Assembly: GCF_024169925.1 (NCBI RefSeq)
Contig: NZ_JALJXF010000001.1
Coordinates: 4,098,001 to 4,162,000, forward strand
Direction: 5' to 3'
From: Methylorubrum extorquens
GTDB lineage: Bacteria > Pseudomonadota > Alphaproteobacteria > Rhizobiales > Beijerinckiaceae
Length of the DNA stretch: 64,000 nt
The position numbers and the translations under genes were made by a program. Shown here one piece after another: positions 14,878-31,975 of this stretch (position 1 is the first letter of the stretch; every line of letters begins with the position of its first letter). The notes under the pieces were generated by a model, which saw only the letters and a program-made list of their open reading frames with translations, ran no database searches and had not been told where the DNA came from.

Positions 14878-17031
14878 ATGGCGGCTCAGGCTGGGGCCAT
14901 AGCGTCGCTCGCGGGTCGGGCGCTGCCGGTGACGGGTGCGGACGGGGCCGAGCTACGCATCGACCTCTCCGGCGCCGGTCTCGGCGGTGCCTGGGTGAGC
15001 GTGACGTGGCGCGATGCCGGCAGCGGCGGCATCGCCCGCGCCCTCGTCAGCGCGGTCTCGGGCGATGGCGGAAACGTGGCGCTGGCCGAGGAGCCGCTGG
15101 GCGGCGACGCCTTCGCCTGGACCGGCCGGTTGCCGCCGGGCGTCGCGGCTCTGCGACTGAGCACCCTGTCGCGGACCAATCCGTTCGTGCTGCAGGACCT
15201 CGCCATCCGCCGCCGCGGTCGCCTCGGGATCGTGGCGCGGGCGGGCACGCGCCAGCCCGGCCTCACGGCGCAGGCGGTCTACTGGCGTATCCTCGGCTTG
15301 AAGGTCCGCGCCCGCGGGCTGATCGCGCGGGCCCTCTCCCACCGGGCCGAGACCGGCTACGCGGCCTGGATCGCTCGGTTCGACCGTCTCACGGCGACGG
15401 AGCGGGCGCGCATCCGCGCCGAGATCGCGGAGTGGGAGGCGCCGCCGCTGATCTCCGTCCTGATGCCGGTGCACGATCCCGATCCGCGCGTGCTGGAGGC
15501 GGCGATCCGCTCGGTGCGGAACCAGCTCTACCCGGCCTGGGAACTCTGCATCGCCGACGACGCTTCGACCGACCCGCGCATTCCGCGGCTCATCGCCCGT
15601 CACGCGGCCGAGGAGCCGCGCATCCGCACCGTGCGCCGATCGCAGAACGGCCACATCGCCCGCGCGACCAACGACGCCCTGACGCTGGCGAGCGGCGCCT
15701 ACACCGCCTTCCTCGACCACGACGACCTCCTCTCGGAAAACGCCCTGTTCGAGGTCGCCGGAGCCATCCGGACCGATCCGGATCTGGAGCTGATCTACAG
15801 TGACGAGGACAAGGTTGATGGACGCGACCGCCGCTTCGAGCCGCATTTCAAGTCGGGCTACGACCGCGAATTGCTGTGGGCCCAGAACTACGTGAACCAT
15901 CTCTGCGTGGTCCGCACCGACACGCTGCGCCGGCTCGGCGGCCTCAGGCCCGGTTTCGAGGGCAGCCAGGATCACGATCTGCTGCTGCGCCTGACCGAGG
16001 GACTGGCCGCGGAGCGGGTGCGCCACATCCCGAAGGTGCTCTATCACTGGCGGGCGGCGGCCGGCTCCGGCACCTTCTCGGACCGGGCCCTGGCGCGGGC
16101 CGAGGCGGCGCGCCTGCGGGCGCTTGCCGAGGTGGCCGCGCGCAGGGGCGCCCGGGCCGAGCGAGGACCGCAGGGGTTCAACCGGCTGGTCCGCCCCCTG
16201 CCGGAGCCGGCGCCTCTCGTCTCGGTCGTCATCCCGACCCGCGACCGGGCGGAACTGCTCGGCGTCGTCCTCGACGGGCTCTTCGCGCGCACCGACTATC
16301 CGGCCGTGGAGGTCGTCGTCGTCGATAACGGTAGCACCGAGCCGGCGACGCGGGATCTCTTCGCGCGCTATGCGTCCGAGCCGCGCCTGCGCGTGCTGCC
16401 GGCACCGGGTCCGTTCAACTTCTCGGAGTTGTCGAACCAGGGAGCGGCCGCGGCGCGAGGCCCGATCCTGTTGTTCCTCAACAACGACATCGAGGTGCTG
16501 GAGCCGGGCTGGCTCACCGAACTCGCCTCGATCGCGAGCGACCCCGAGATCGGCGCGGTCGGTGCAAAGCTCCTCTATCCCGACGGCACGATCCAGCATG
16601 GGGGGATCGTGCTCGGGATCGGCGGGATTGCCGGACACAGCCATCTCGGCCTGCCGGGCAGCGAGCCCGGCTACTTCGCGCGGATGCAGTTGTCGCAGGA
16701 GGTCTCGGCGGTGACCGGCGCCTGCCTCGCCATGCGCGCAGCGGTCTTTTCCGAGGTTGGCGGCTTCGATGCCGCGCATCTCGCCGTGGCCTTCAACGAC
16801 GTCGATCTGTGCCTGCGGATTCGCGCCGCCGGCTACCGCATCGTCTGGACGCCGCAGGCCCGCCTCGTCCACCACGAATCGAAGAGCCGGGGCGCCGAGG
16901 ACACGCCGGAGAAGCGCGCCCGCTTCGAGGCCGAATCACGGGTGATGCGCGAGCGCTGGGAGCCTGTGCTGCGGGCCGACCCCTACTACAACCCGAACCT
17001 TTCGCGAGCGGCGGCGCATTACCGCCTGTAG
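14878..17031 (+). CDS. two-domain family 2 glycosyltransferase
   Basis: A 717-residue cytosolic or membrane-associated enzyme with two GT-A domains. Domain 1 (~residues 195-430) has ISVLMPVHDPDPRVLEAAI, the nucleotide-binding ADDASTD and the metal-binding FLDHDDLL. Domain 2 (~450-690) has VSVVIPTRDRAELL, VVDNGSTE, FLNNDIEVLEPGWL and the acceptor-side FNDVDLCLR. The first ~110 residues form a beta-rich module of unknown role. Dual-domain GT2 proteins usually add two sugars in turn to polysaccharides such as O-antigen or capsule. The ATG follows the upstream stop by six bases; ugd comes 99 bases downstream. Donor and acceptor sugars cannot be read from sequence. Confidence 0.85.
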   Translation: MAAQAGAIASLAGRALPVTGADGAELRIDLSGAGLGGAWVSVTWRDAGSGGIARALVSAVSGDGGNVALAEEPLGGDAFAWTGRLPPGVAALRLSTLSRTNPFVLQDLAIRRRGRLGIVARAGTRQPGLTAQAVYWRILGLKVRARGLIARALSHRAETGYAAWIARFDRLTATERARIRAEIAEWEAPPLISVLMPVHDPDPRVLEAAIRSVRNQLYPAWELCIADDASTDPRIPRLIARHAAEEPRIRTVRRSQNGHIARATNDALTLASGAYTAFLDHDDLLSENALFEVAGAIRTDPDLELIYSDEDKVDGRDRRFEPHFKSGYDRELLWAQNYVNHLCVVRTDTLRRLGGLRPGFEGSQDHDLLLRLTEGLAAERVRHIPKVLYHWRAAAGSGTFSDRALARAEAARLRALAEVAARRGARAERGPQGFNRLVRPLPEPAPLVSVVIPTRDRAELLGVVLDGLFARTDYPAVEVVVVDNGSTEPATRDLFARYASEPRLRVLPAPGPFNFSELSNQGAAAARGPILLFLNNDIEVLEPGWLTELASIASDPEIGAVGAKLLYPDGTIQHGGIVLGIGGIAGHSHLGLPGSEPGYFARMQLSQEVSAVTGACLAMRAAVFSEVGGFDAAHLAVAFNDVDLCLRIRAAGYRIVWTPQARLVHHESKSRGAEDTPEKRARFEAESRVMRERWEPVLRADPYYNPNLSRAAAHYRL

Positions 17032-17130
17032 GCTGGCGGCGCGAGCGACGGTTTGCGCCGGTCCCGAACCGGGCTAAACACCGCACTGCAACACGCCGGA
17101 TGCGTTCCGGCCGGCCCGGCGGAGACATCG

Positions 17131-18435
17131 ATGCGCATCGCGATGATTGGCTCGGGCTATGTCGGCCTCGTGTCGGGCGCCTGCCTCGCCGATTTCGGCC
17201 ACGAGGTCGTCTGCATCGACAAGGATCCGGCCAAGATCGCCGCCCTCAACGAGGGCCGCATGCCGATCTACGAGCCCGGCCTCGACACCCTCGTCGCCGA
17301 GAACGTCCGCGCCAAACGCCTCACCTTCTCCACCGACCTCAGACCCGCCGTAGCGAGCGCCCAGGCCGTGTTCATCGCGGTCGGCACCCCGTCCCGCCGC
17401 GGCGACGGCTTTGCCGACCTCTCCTACGTCACCGCCGCGGCCCGCGAGATCGCCGAGGCGCTCACCGGCTACACCGTGATCGTCACCAAATCGACCGTCC
17501 CCGTCGGCACCGGCGACGAGGTCGAGCGCATCATTCGCGAGGCCCGGCCCGACCTCGACGTGGGTGTGGCCTCCAACCCCGAATTCCTGCGCGAGGGCGC
17601 CGCGATCGACGACTTCAAGCGGCCCGACCGCATCGTCATCGGCGCCGAGGACAACCGAGTGGCCGCCGTGATGCAGGAGGTCTACCGCCCGCTCTACCTC
17701 AACGCCGCGCCGATCCTGCTCACCGGGCGGCGCACGGCCGAGCTGACGAAGTACGCCGCCAACGCGTTCCTGGCCACGAAGATCACCTTCATCAACGAGA
17801 TCGCGGATCTGTGCGAGCAGGTCGGCGCCAACGTGCAGGAGGTCGCCCGCGGCATCGGCCTCGACAACCGCATCGGTAGCAAGTTCCTGCATGCCGGGCC
17901 GGGCTATGGCGGCTCGTGCTTCCCGAAGGACACGCTGGCGCTGGTGAAGACGGCGCAGGATTACGGCAGGCCGGTTCGGATCGTCGAGACGGTGGTGGCG
18001 GTCAACGACCAGCGGAAGCGGGCGATGGCGCGCAAGGTGATCGCGGCCTGCGGCGGGAGCGTCCGGGGCAAGCGGGTGGCACTGTTGGGTTTGACGTTCA
18101 AGCCGAACACCGACGACATGCGCGACGCGCCCTCGCTGTCGATCATCGCCGGGTTGCAGGATGCGGGTGCACAGATCGTCGCCTACGATCCGGAGGGGAT
18201 GGAGCAGGCCCGGCCGCTGCTGCAGGGCGTCGCTTATGCCGAGGACGCCTATGCCTGCGCGGAAGGCGCGGATGCCCTGGTGATCGTCACCGAGTGGAAC
18301 GCGTTCCGGGCGCTGGACCTCGCGCGGCTGAAAGCTCTGATGCGCGCCCCGGTCCTCGTCGATCTCCGCAACGTCTACGCATCGGCGGATGCCGAACAAC
18401 ACGGCTTCGCCTATTCTGGCATCGGCGTTGCCTGA
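17131..18435 (+). CDS. ugd: UDP-glucose 6-dehydrogenase
   Basis: A 434-residue enzyme that oxidises UDP-glucose to UDP-glucuronate with two NAD+. It has the N-terminal Rossmann motif MIGSGYVGLVSGACLADFG, the substrate loop PEFLREGAAI, the catalytic Cys263 in GPGYGGSCFPKD, and the C-terminal UDP-binding segment GLTFKPNTDDMRDAPS. The ATG at 17131 is preceded by GGAGA and starts the Rossmann strand directly. It is the third gene of the glycan group that starts at 13825, so UDP-glucuronate is a likely donor for the neighbouring GT2 or for exopolysaccharide made elsewhere. Confidence 0.96.
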   Translation: MRIAMIGSGYVGLVSGACLADFGHEVVCIDKDPAKIAALNEGRMPIYEPGLDTLVAENVRAKRLTFSTDLRPAVASAQAVFIAVGTPSRRGDGFADLSYVTAAAREIAEALTGYTVIVTKSTVPVGTGDEVERIIREARPDLDVGVASNPEFLREGAAIDDFKRPDRIVIGAEDNRVAAVMQEVYRPLYLNAAPILLTGRRTAELTKYAANAFLATKITFINEIADLCEQVGANVQEVARGIGLDNRIGSKFLHAGPGYGGSCFPKDTLALVKTAQDYGRPVRIVETVVAVNDQRKRAMARKVIAACGGSVRGKRVALLGLTFKPNTDDMRDAPSLSIIAGLQDAGAQIVAYDPEGMEQARPLLQGVAYAEDAYACAEGADALVIVTEWNAFRALDLARLKALMRAPVLVDLRNVYASADAEQHGFAYSGIGVA

Positions 18436-18955
18436 TCACGGCTTCCGGCCCGTCACCGGTCCGGGCGGACTTTCGAACCGATCTCATCTGCCGAACAGGA
18501 AGGCTGCAACTTACAAGCGCAGCAATCCAGCAGTAGCCAAAGGGATCGATCATACAAGCCGTGCGAGAACGATTATTGAAGGCTCACTGCAATATTCGCA
18601 TGATCTTTGCCACAAGCGCGGCAGAGTGATGGCAATTTTTAAACTTACCTCGGCGCCCGTACTGATATTTGTTGGCCACGGCACCTCGCAGATTTTTCGC
18701 GGTCAACGATTCACTGATGAATACGTGCCACACAATCTCCCAATCTCTCATGATTAAGGGAGAGGTTGCAGCCAAGCGGGTTGGACGGTCCTGACGGTCA
18801 GATTAAAGGATGCCTCTTAAAACCTCTGGTCGTCGGCCGCTTTTTCTCGGGGCGCCACGGTGAAGCCGAGGTTTCAAGAGACATTCGCGGTGGGGGTGAA
18901 ACGCCTTCGCCGGACGGACCCCCGGTCCCTGCTTCACGAGCATAAACGGATCGAC
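18436..18955. promoter_or_regulatory. AT-richer leader region before the polyketide synthase
   Basis: 520 bases between ugd and the favoured PKS start. From about 18500 to 18770 the DNA is visibly richer in A and T than its surroundings, with runs such as ATTTTTAAACTTA and a small inverted repeat CTCTC/GAGAG around 18751-18770. No gene of its own was found. It very probably contains the promoter of the PKS-oxoamine synthase operon; no specific -35/-10 pair can be named with confidence. Confidence 0.45.
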
Positions 18956-26358
<7,403 letters not shown>

Positions 26359-26362
<4 letters not shown>

Positions 26363-27732
26363 CCCAGCCGTCACGCCCGCAGGACGGCCGGGCCGCGCTC
26401 GCGAGCTTCGTCACCAACCGGCTCGGCCGCGCCAATGCCCGGCCCTCCCCCGCCCTCGCCGAGACCAAGGCGCCGGCCAATGACTCACCGCAGGATTTCG
26501 AGAAGCTGACCGGCTACCGGGAGCTGCGCCTGCAGCGCTCGGCCGCCGACCTGATCGGCCTCTGCAACCCGTTCTTCCGGGTGCACGAGACCCGTGCGGG
26601 CGCCAACACGCGCATCGAGGGCCAGAGCTTCTCGAACTACTCGTCCTACGACTATCTCGGCCTCAACGGCCACCCGGCGGTGAGCGGTGCGGCGCGCAAG
26701 GCGATCGAGGCCTTCGGCACCTCGGCTTCGGCGAGCCGGATCGTGGCGGGCGAGCGGCCCGGCCACCTCAAGCTGGAGCAGGCGCTGGCCGCCCATTACG
26801 GCACGGAGGCCTGCGTGGTGCTGGTGAGCGGGCACGCCACCAACGTCACCGCCATCGGCGCGATCCTGGAAGCGCCGGACGTGATCTTCCACGACGCGCT
26901 GATCCACAACAGCGTGGTGACCGGCGCGCAGCTCTCCGGTGCCCAGCGCCGCTCCTTTGCCCATAACGATCCGGCCGCGCTCGAGAAGCTGCTCGAGGCG
27001 ACGCGCCACGAGCACCGCCGCGCGCTGATCGTGATCGAGGGCCTCTACAGCATGGACGGCGATGCGCCGGATCTGGCCGCCTTCGTCGAGCTGAAGCGCC
27101 GCTACGATTGCTGGCTGATGGTGGATGACGCCCACGGGCTCGGCGTGCTGGGTCGCACCGGCGCCGGCCTGCACGAGCATTGCGGGGTCGATGCCGGCGA
27201 CGTCGATATCTGGATGGGCACGCTCTCGAAGACGCTGTCCTCCTGCGGCGGCTACATCTGCGGCCCGTCCGTGCTGGTCGAGTACCTGAAATGCACCGCG
27301 GGCGGCTTCGTCTACAGCGTCGGCATGTCGCCACCGCTCGCCGCCGCGGCCGAGGCCGCGCTCTCGGTGATGCAGGCCGAGCCCGAGCGGGTGGAGCGCC
27401 TTCGCCGCAACGGCAACCAGTTCCTGGCGCTGGCCAAGAAGCACGGCCTCAACACCGGCACGAGCCTCGGGCTGGCGGTGATCCCGATCATCATCGGTGA
27501 TTCGCTGAAAGCCGTGACGCTGTCCGACCGGCTGTTCAAGCGCGGGATCAACGTGCAGCCGATCATCCATCCGGCAGTGCCGGAACGCTCCTCCCGCCTG
27601 CGCTTCTTCATGACCTCCGAGCACACGCCGGAGCAGATCGCGCAGACGGTCGCGACGATTGTGGAGGAGCTGGCCGCGCTCGAGACCGGTGCCACGCTGA
27701 TCGAGCAGTTGATGGCGCGCCGGGGGGCGTGA
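26359..27732 (+). CDS. alpha-oxoamine synthase (PLP-dependent), predicted polyketide off-loading enzyme
   Basis: A 457-residue fold-type I PLP enzyme of the family containing KBL, BioF, HemA and serine palmitoyltransferase. These join an acyl thioester to an amino acid with loss of CO2. An N-terminal extension of ~75 residues precedes SNYSSYDYLGLNGHP. Also seen are the substrate/cofactor stretch VLVSGHATNV with FHDALIHNSVV, DDAHGLGVLG, and the Schiff-base Lys291 in GTLSKTLSSCGG. The ATG overlaps the PKS stop by four bases, so the two proteins are made together. As the PKS lacks any release domain, this enzyme most likely takes the chain from the ACP and an amino acid (Ala, Gly or Ser) to give an alpha-amino ketone. 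Biotin synthesis (BioF) is an alternative, but no bio gene is nearby. Confidence 0.88.
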
Positions 27733-27754
27733 GCCACCCGCATATCCCATCCAT

Positions 27755-27801
27755 CCCCTCATCCTAAGGTGCAGTCGCGAAGCGGGCACCTCAGGATGGG
27801 G
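27755..27801. repeat. inverted repeat between convergent genes
   Basis: Imperfect palindrome: left arm CTCATCCTAAGGTGC (27758-27772) and right arm GCACCTCAGGATGGG (27786-27800) around a 13-base loop. It resembles the CATCCTGAGGTGC palindromes scattered between genes in many Rhizobiales. It lies between the stops of the oxoamine synthase and the convergent methyltransferase-like gene and may terminate both. Confidence 0.6.
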
Positions 27802-27825
27802 TTGCGACCGGGATCGCTCTGAGGG

Positions 27826-28494
27826 TCAGCGCCCCGCCAGCCAGATCACGTGCCGGGCCCCGCGCTTGCCGCGCGCCCTCGTGCCGACCTCCTCGACCGA
27901 AAACCCCGCCTGTCCGAGCCGCCGGCTGAAAGCGGCATCGGGATGCGCCGACCAAACCGCGAGCACCCCGCGGGGGCGCAAAGCCGCGCGCACGGCACCG
28001 AGGCCGCCGGCGTCGTAGAGGCGGTCGTTGGCGCTGCGGGTGAGGCCGTCGGGGCCGTTATCGACATCGAGCAGGATCGCGTCCCAGACGCCGGGCCGCG
28101 CGCGGATCACCGCCGCGACGTCGGCCTCTTGGATCGAGACCCGCGGGTCATCCAGGCAGCCGCCGGTCATCTCCGCCATCGGACCACGCGCCCAGGCCAG
28201 TACCGCAGGGACGATCTCGGCGACGGTCACCTGTGCCGTTGCCGGTAGCAGGCTCAGCGCGGCGCGGAGCGTGAAACCCATCCCGTAGCCGCCGATCAGC
28301 ACCCGCGGCGTCGTCACGCCGGCGATGCGCTCGGCCGAGAGCCGCGCCAGCGCTTCCTCGGAGCCGCTGAGGCGGCTGTTCATCAGCTCGTTACGGTCGA
28401 GTTGAATCGAGAATTCGGTGCCGCGGCGCATCAGGCGCAACGTGCCGGCCTCACCGGGGATCGCGGCGGTGTCGAGGTGCTCCCAGGGAATCAA
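27826..28494 (-). CDS. spermidine synthase-like Rossmann-fold methyltransferase-family protein
   Basis: A 222-residue soluble protein with the spermidine/spermine synthase core: a nucleotide-binding loop VLIGGYGMGFTLRAALSLL (normally GGGDG), the acidic end of strand 2 in VTVAEIVPAVLAWA, DDPRVSIQEAD, and DAILLDVDNGPDGLT at strand 4. It is shorter than true SpeE and lacks the N-terminal beta domain, so aminopropyl transfer is doubtful. Such stand-alone domains are usually annotated as spermidine synthase-like or SAM-dependent methyltransferase. It is 131 bases downstream of shc on the same strand and could be read through from the hopanoid operon. Confidence 0.7.
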   Translation of the reverse strand: MIPWEHLDTAAIPGEAGTLRLMRRGTEFSIQLDRNELMNSRLSGSEEALARLSAERIAGVTTPRVLIGGYGMGFTLRAALSLLPATAQVTVAEIVPAVLAWARGPMAEMTGGCLDDPRVSIQEADVAAVIRARPGVWDAILLDVDNGPDGLTRSANDRLYDAGGLGAVRAALRPRGVLAVWSAHPDAAFSRRLGQAGFSVEEVGTRARGKRGARHVIWLAGR

Positions 28495-28625
28495 CGGTCG
28501 TCTCGCGGGCTCGTGTCGAGGAGGGTCGGGCCGCCCGGCGGCCGGACCCGGCGCAAACGAAAACGGCGCAGGATCGCCCCGCGCCGCCCCTACTCCGGTT
28601 CGTCTTCGGGAAATCCCCGAAAGAA

Positions 28626-30668
28626 TTACATCCCGAACTGCACCTGCCGGCTGTTGCCCCGCTTCAGGTTACGGAAGCGGGCCATCGCCCAGAGCGGGAA
28701 GAACTTCGGGTAGCCGTGGTAGCGCAGGTAGAACACCCGCGGGAAGCCGGTGGCGGTGTAGCGCTCCTCGCTCCACAGCCCGTCCTGTCCTTGCGTGCGG
28801 ACGAGGTAGTTGACGCCGCGGGCGACCGCCGGATCGTCCACCTCGCCCGCCGCCATGAGAGCAAGCAGCGCCCAGGCCGTCTGCGAAGCGGTCGAGTAGC
28901 CCGGCTCGAATTCGGGATTGAGCTTGTAGGAGGAAGCGTCCTCGCCCCAGCCGCCATCCGGGTTCTGGATGCGGATGAGCCACGCCACCGCCTTGCGGAT
29001 CTCCGGCGATTGCGGATCGACACCGGCGGCGTTGAGCGCGCACAGCACCGACCACGTGCCGTAGATGAAGTTCATGCCCCAGCGGCCGTACCAGCTCCCG
29101 TCCTTCTCCTGGTCGTTGAGCAGGTAGGTCACGCCGCGGTCGAGCGCCCGGCTGGTCTGGCGGGTCTCGCCGAGCTGCGACAGCATCGAGACGACGCGGG
29201 CGGTCACGTCCGCGGTCGGCGGATCGAGCAGCGCGCCGTGATCCGAAAACGGGATGTGGTTGAGGTAGTGGTGGTTGTTGTCGGCATCGAACGCCGCCCA
29301 GCCGCCATCGGCGCTTTGAAGCCCCTCGACCCACTCGCGGGCGCGGGCGATGGAGGTCGCGTAGTCCGGCATGCCGCTCACCAGCCCGTGCTGGCGCTGG
29401 GCGCGGTCCATCGCCATCACCACGACGGCGGTGTCGTCGAGGTCGGGATAGTGCGGGTTGGCGTACTGGAAGGCCCAGCCGCCGGGGCGCACGTTCGGCT
29501 TGGTCTCGGCCCAATCGCCCTTGATGTCGAGGATCTGGAGCGGCTTCAGCCAATCGAGGCCGGCGCGGGCATTGGACTCCGCCTGATGGCCGCCGGCCTC
29601 CAGCATGGCGTGGCTGTTCAGCGCCGTGTCCCAGACCGGGGAGAGGCAGGGCTGAACGTAGGCCTCGTCGTCCTTCTCGGCGACGAGCTTCTCGATGGCT
29701 TCCAGCGCGATCTTCACCTGCGGGTGGTCGGGCGGATAGCCCAGCACCTCGTACATCAGCACCGAGTTGACCATCGCCGGGAAGATGGCGCCGAGGCCGT
29801 CCTCGCCGTTCAGCCGCTCGCTGGTCCAGGCGACCGCCTTGTCGATGGCGCGCTGGCGGAAGCCCTTGGGGAACTTGTCCTGCGTCTGCTGCAGCACGCG
29901 GTCGATCGCGCCGAAGATCGGCGTCCACGGCCAGGTGGCGTGGGGCGAGCCCGGCCAGGTCCGCACCGAATCGGGCGGCGTCACGAACAGTTCGGCCACG
30001 CCGACGCCGCGCGGGTTCTGGGCCCGCGGCTTCTTGGCCTGGATCACGAACAACGGCACCATGGTGCAGCGGGCCCAGTAGGACACCTTGTCGAGGTGGA
30101 ACGGGAACCACTTCGGCAGGTGCATCACCTCCACCGGCATCACCGGCACCGCCGCCCACGGCACCTCGCCGTAGAGGGCGAGCAGGATGCGGGTGAAGAC
30201 GTTGGCGTTGGCCGCGCCGCCGCGCTGGAGGATCGCCTTGCGCACGGCGCGCATGTGCGGCGCCTCGATGTCGTCGCCGATCATCTTGAGGGCGAAGTAG
30301 GCCTTCACCGACGCGCTCATGTCGAACGGGCCGTCATGCACCAGCGCCCAGCCGCCATGCACCTTCGACTGCGTGCGGCGCAGGTAGTTGCCGATCTTGG
30401 CTTCCAGCCCCGGCCGCGGCTCGGTCCCGCGGAACTGGTGGAACAGGATGTACTCGGAGGGGATGGTCGCATCCGCCTCGAGTTCGAAGCAGATGTGGCC
30501 GTCCGCCTGCGTCATCTCGGTGAGCGCGCGGGTGGCGTTCTGGACGCCACGCTCCACGTCGTCGAGGGAGACGTCGCGGGTCTTGGGACGCTGCAGCGTC
30601 TCGACCTTGCTTACGGCCGCCTCACGCATCGTTCTCGCCTCGCTCGACTGTCTCGATGCCTGCGTCAT
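28626..30668 (-). CDS. shc: squalene-hopene cyclase
   Basis: A 680-residue monotopic membrane terpene cyclase that folds squalene into hopene/hopanol, the core of hopanoids. It shows the catalytic acid motif DLDDTA (Asp411-Asp412) near residue 410 and repeated QW motifs (for example QSADGGWAAFDADN, QEKDGSWYGRWG, QNPDGGWGEDA, QGQDGLWSEE). GYPKFFPLWAMARFR near the end is typical. ATG at 30668 starts six bases past the hpnE stop; the in-frame ATG at 30629 would shorten the protein by 13 residues. Last core gene of the dxs-hpnA-hpnC-hpnD-hpnE-shc run. Confidence 0.96.
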   Translation of the reverse strand: MTQASRQSSEARTMREAAVSKVETLQRPKTRDVSLDDVERGVQNATRALTEMTQADGHICFELEADATIPSEYILFHQFRGTEPRPGLEAKIGNYLRRTQSKVHGGWALVHDGPFDMSASVKAYFALKMIGDDIEAPHMRAVRKAILQRGGAANANVFTRILLALYGEVPWAAVPVMPVEVMHLPKWFPFHLDKVSYWARCTMVPLFVIQAKKPRAQNPRGVGVAELFVTPPDSVRTWPGSPHATWPWTPIFGAIDRVLQQTQDKFPKGFRQRAIDKAVAWTSERLNGEDGLGAIFPAMVNSVLMYEVLGYPPDHPQVKIALEAIEKLVAEKDDEAYVQPCLSPVWDTALNSHAMLEAGGHQAESNARAGLDWLKPLQILDIKGDWAETKPNVRPGGWAFQYANPHYPDLDDTAVVVMAMDRAQRQHGLVSGMPDYATSIARAREWVEGLQSADGGWAAFDADNNHHYLNHIPFSDHGALLDPPTADVTARVVSMLSQLGETRQTSRALDRGVTYLLNDQEKDGSWYGRWGMNFIYGTWSVLCALNAAGVDPQSPEIRKAVAWLIRIQNPDGGWGEDASSYKLNPEFEPGYSTASQTAWALLALMAAGEVDDPAVARGVNYLVRTQGQDGLWSEERYTATGFPRVFYLRYHGYPKFFPLWAMARFRNLKRGNSRQVQFGM

Positions 30669-30673
30669 ATCCT

Positions 30674-31975
30674 TCAAGCGACTCCCTGTGCCTGTGCCCG
30701 TCCGCACATCCCGGTGCGGAACAGGGCTTGCGCGGCATTTGTGCCGGATCGGATCGCCCCCTCGATGGTCGAGGGCAGCCCCGTCTCCGTCCAATCACCG
30801 GCGAGAACCAGATTCCGGTAGCGGGTCGCCGCGCCGGGGCGGCGCGCGGCCTCCGCGGGCGTCGCCGCGAAGGTCGCCCGCTTTTCCTTGACGATCTGCC
30901 AGCTAGGCAAATCCCGTGCAAGACCGTTGAGCTTCGCGATCTCGGCCCAGATCCGGCGGGCGAGATCCTCGCGGCCGTCCTCCAGCAGGCGGTCGGCACC
31001 ACTGATGGTGACCGAGAATCGGTCCGGATAGGCGAACAGCCACTCGGTCAGGCCGCCGACGACGCCGAGCATCAGCGGAGCGCCCTCGGGCGGGCGCACG
31101 GCGAAATGCGCGTTGACGATCGAGCGGAACTCCTGCGGCGCGGGCGTGCCGGGCAGGAGTTCGCTCGCCACCCACGGCGGCAGGGCCATGACCACGGCGT
31201 CGTCGGGATCGATCACCGTCGGCTCGTCGGTGAAATCCAGGCGCTCGATGCGGCCCTGCCCGAGAGTCAGCGCCCGCAGGCGCCGGCCGTAGCGGATCTC
31301 GGCACCGCGGCTTTCGAGGTAGCGCAGGGCCGGATCGACGAAGGCTGCGGACAGGCCCTCGACCGCGATCAGCGGGCGGCAGGCCCGCCCGCCGGCGCCC
31401 AGGGTCTCGCGCAGGATGGTGGCAGCGAGCCCGACATCGCTCTCGCGCGGATCGGTGTTGAGCGCGGCGAGCAGGACCGGGTGCCAGAGCCGCTCGTAGA
31501 GCGACCCCTCGCAGGACATCTTCTCGCCGATCGTGCCGCTCTGGCCCGGCTTGTTGCCGGAGGCCGCCATCATCAGGGAGACCGGCGCGAGATAGTCGCG
31601 CGCGCGAGTGCCCGGAACGCGCCGGCCGGCCCGCAGAACCCACCACGGCAGGCGGCCCTCGTTCGGGCGCAGGGCCCAGCGCTCGCCGGTGCGAATGTCG
31701 GCGAAGTCGAAGACCGCCTCGTCGGGTCCGGTCAGGGCGTTAGACGGCGCGCCAATGAGGCGCATGAAGTCAAGGGACGAGCGGTTGCCCGACAGGAGCA
31801 GGTGGTTGCCGTTGTCGATGGTCAGCCCGAGCGAGGGGTCGTAGTAGGAGCGGCAGCGCCCCCCCGCCTGCTTGGCCGCCTCGTGCAGCACCACGCGGTT
31901 GCCCGCCTCCGCCAGCGAAGCCGCCGCCGAGAGGCCGGCGAGCCCGGCGCCGACCACGTGAACCGTACCCGTCAT
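30674..31975 (-). CDS. hpnE: hydroxysqualene dehydroxylase, HpnE
   Basis: A 433-residue FAD-dependent amine-oxidase-fold enzyme. Family knowledge: HpnC, HpnD and HpnE together make squalene from farnesyl diphosphate, HpnE reducing hydroxysqualene to squalene. The N-terminal dinucleotide-binding motif is VHVVGAGLAGLSAAASLAEAG, followed by GGRCRSYYD, and the C-terminus has LVLAGDWTETGLPSTIEGA, the FAD-closing motif. The start and hpnD stop overlap in TAATG, one base shared. The length agrees with other HpnE proteins. Confidence 0.94.
   Translation of the reverse strand: MTGTVHVVGAGLAGLSAAASLAEAGNRVVLHEAAKQAGGRCRSYYDPSLGLTIDNGNHLLLSGNRSSLDFMRLIGAPSNALTGPDEAVFDFADIRTGERWALRPNEGRLPWWVLRAGRRVPGTRARDYLAPVSLMMAASGNKPGQSGTIGEKMSCEGSLYERLWHPVLLAALNTDPRESDVGLAATILRETLGAGGRACRPLIAVEGLSAAFVDPALRYLESRGAEIRYGRRLRALTLGQGRIERLDFTDEPTVIDPDDAVVMALPPWVASELLPGTPAPQEFRSIVNAHFAVRPPEGAPLMLGVVGGLTEWLFAYPDRFSVTISGADRLLEDGREDLARRIWAEIAKLNGLARDLPSWQIVKEKRATFAATPAEAARRPGAATRYRNLVLAGDWTETGLPSTIEGAIRSGTNAAQALFRTGMCGRAQAQGVA

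Noticed and set aside
14953..16875. 640-codon minus-strand frame opposite the GT2 gene
   Set aside because: No domain; composition typical of antisense shadow; the plus strand encodes two GT-A domains.
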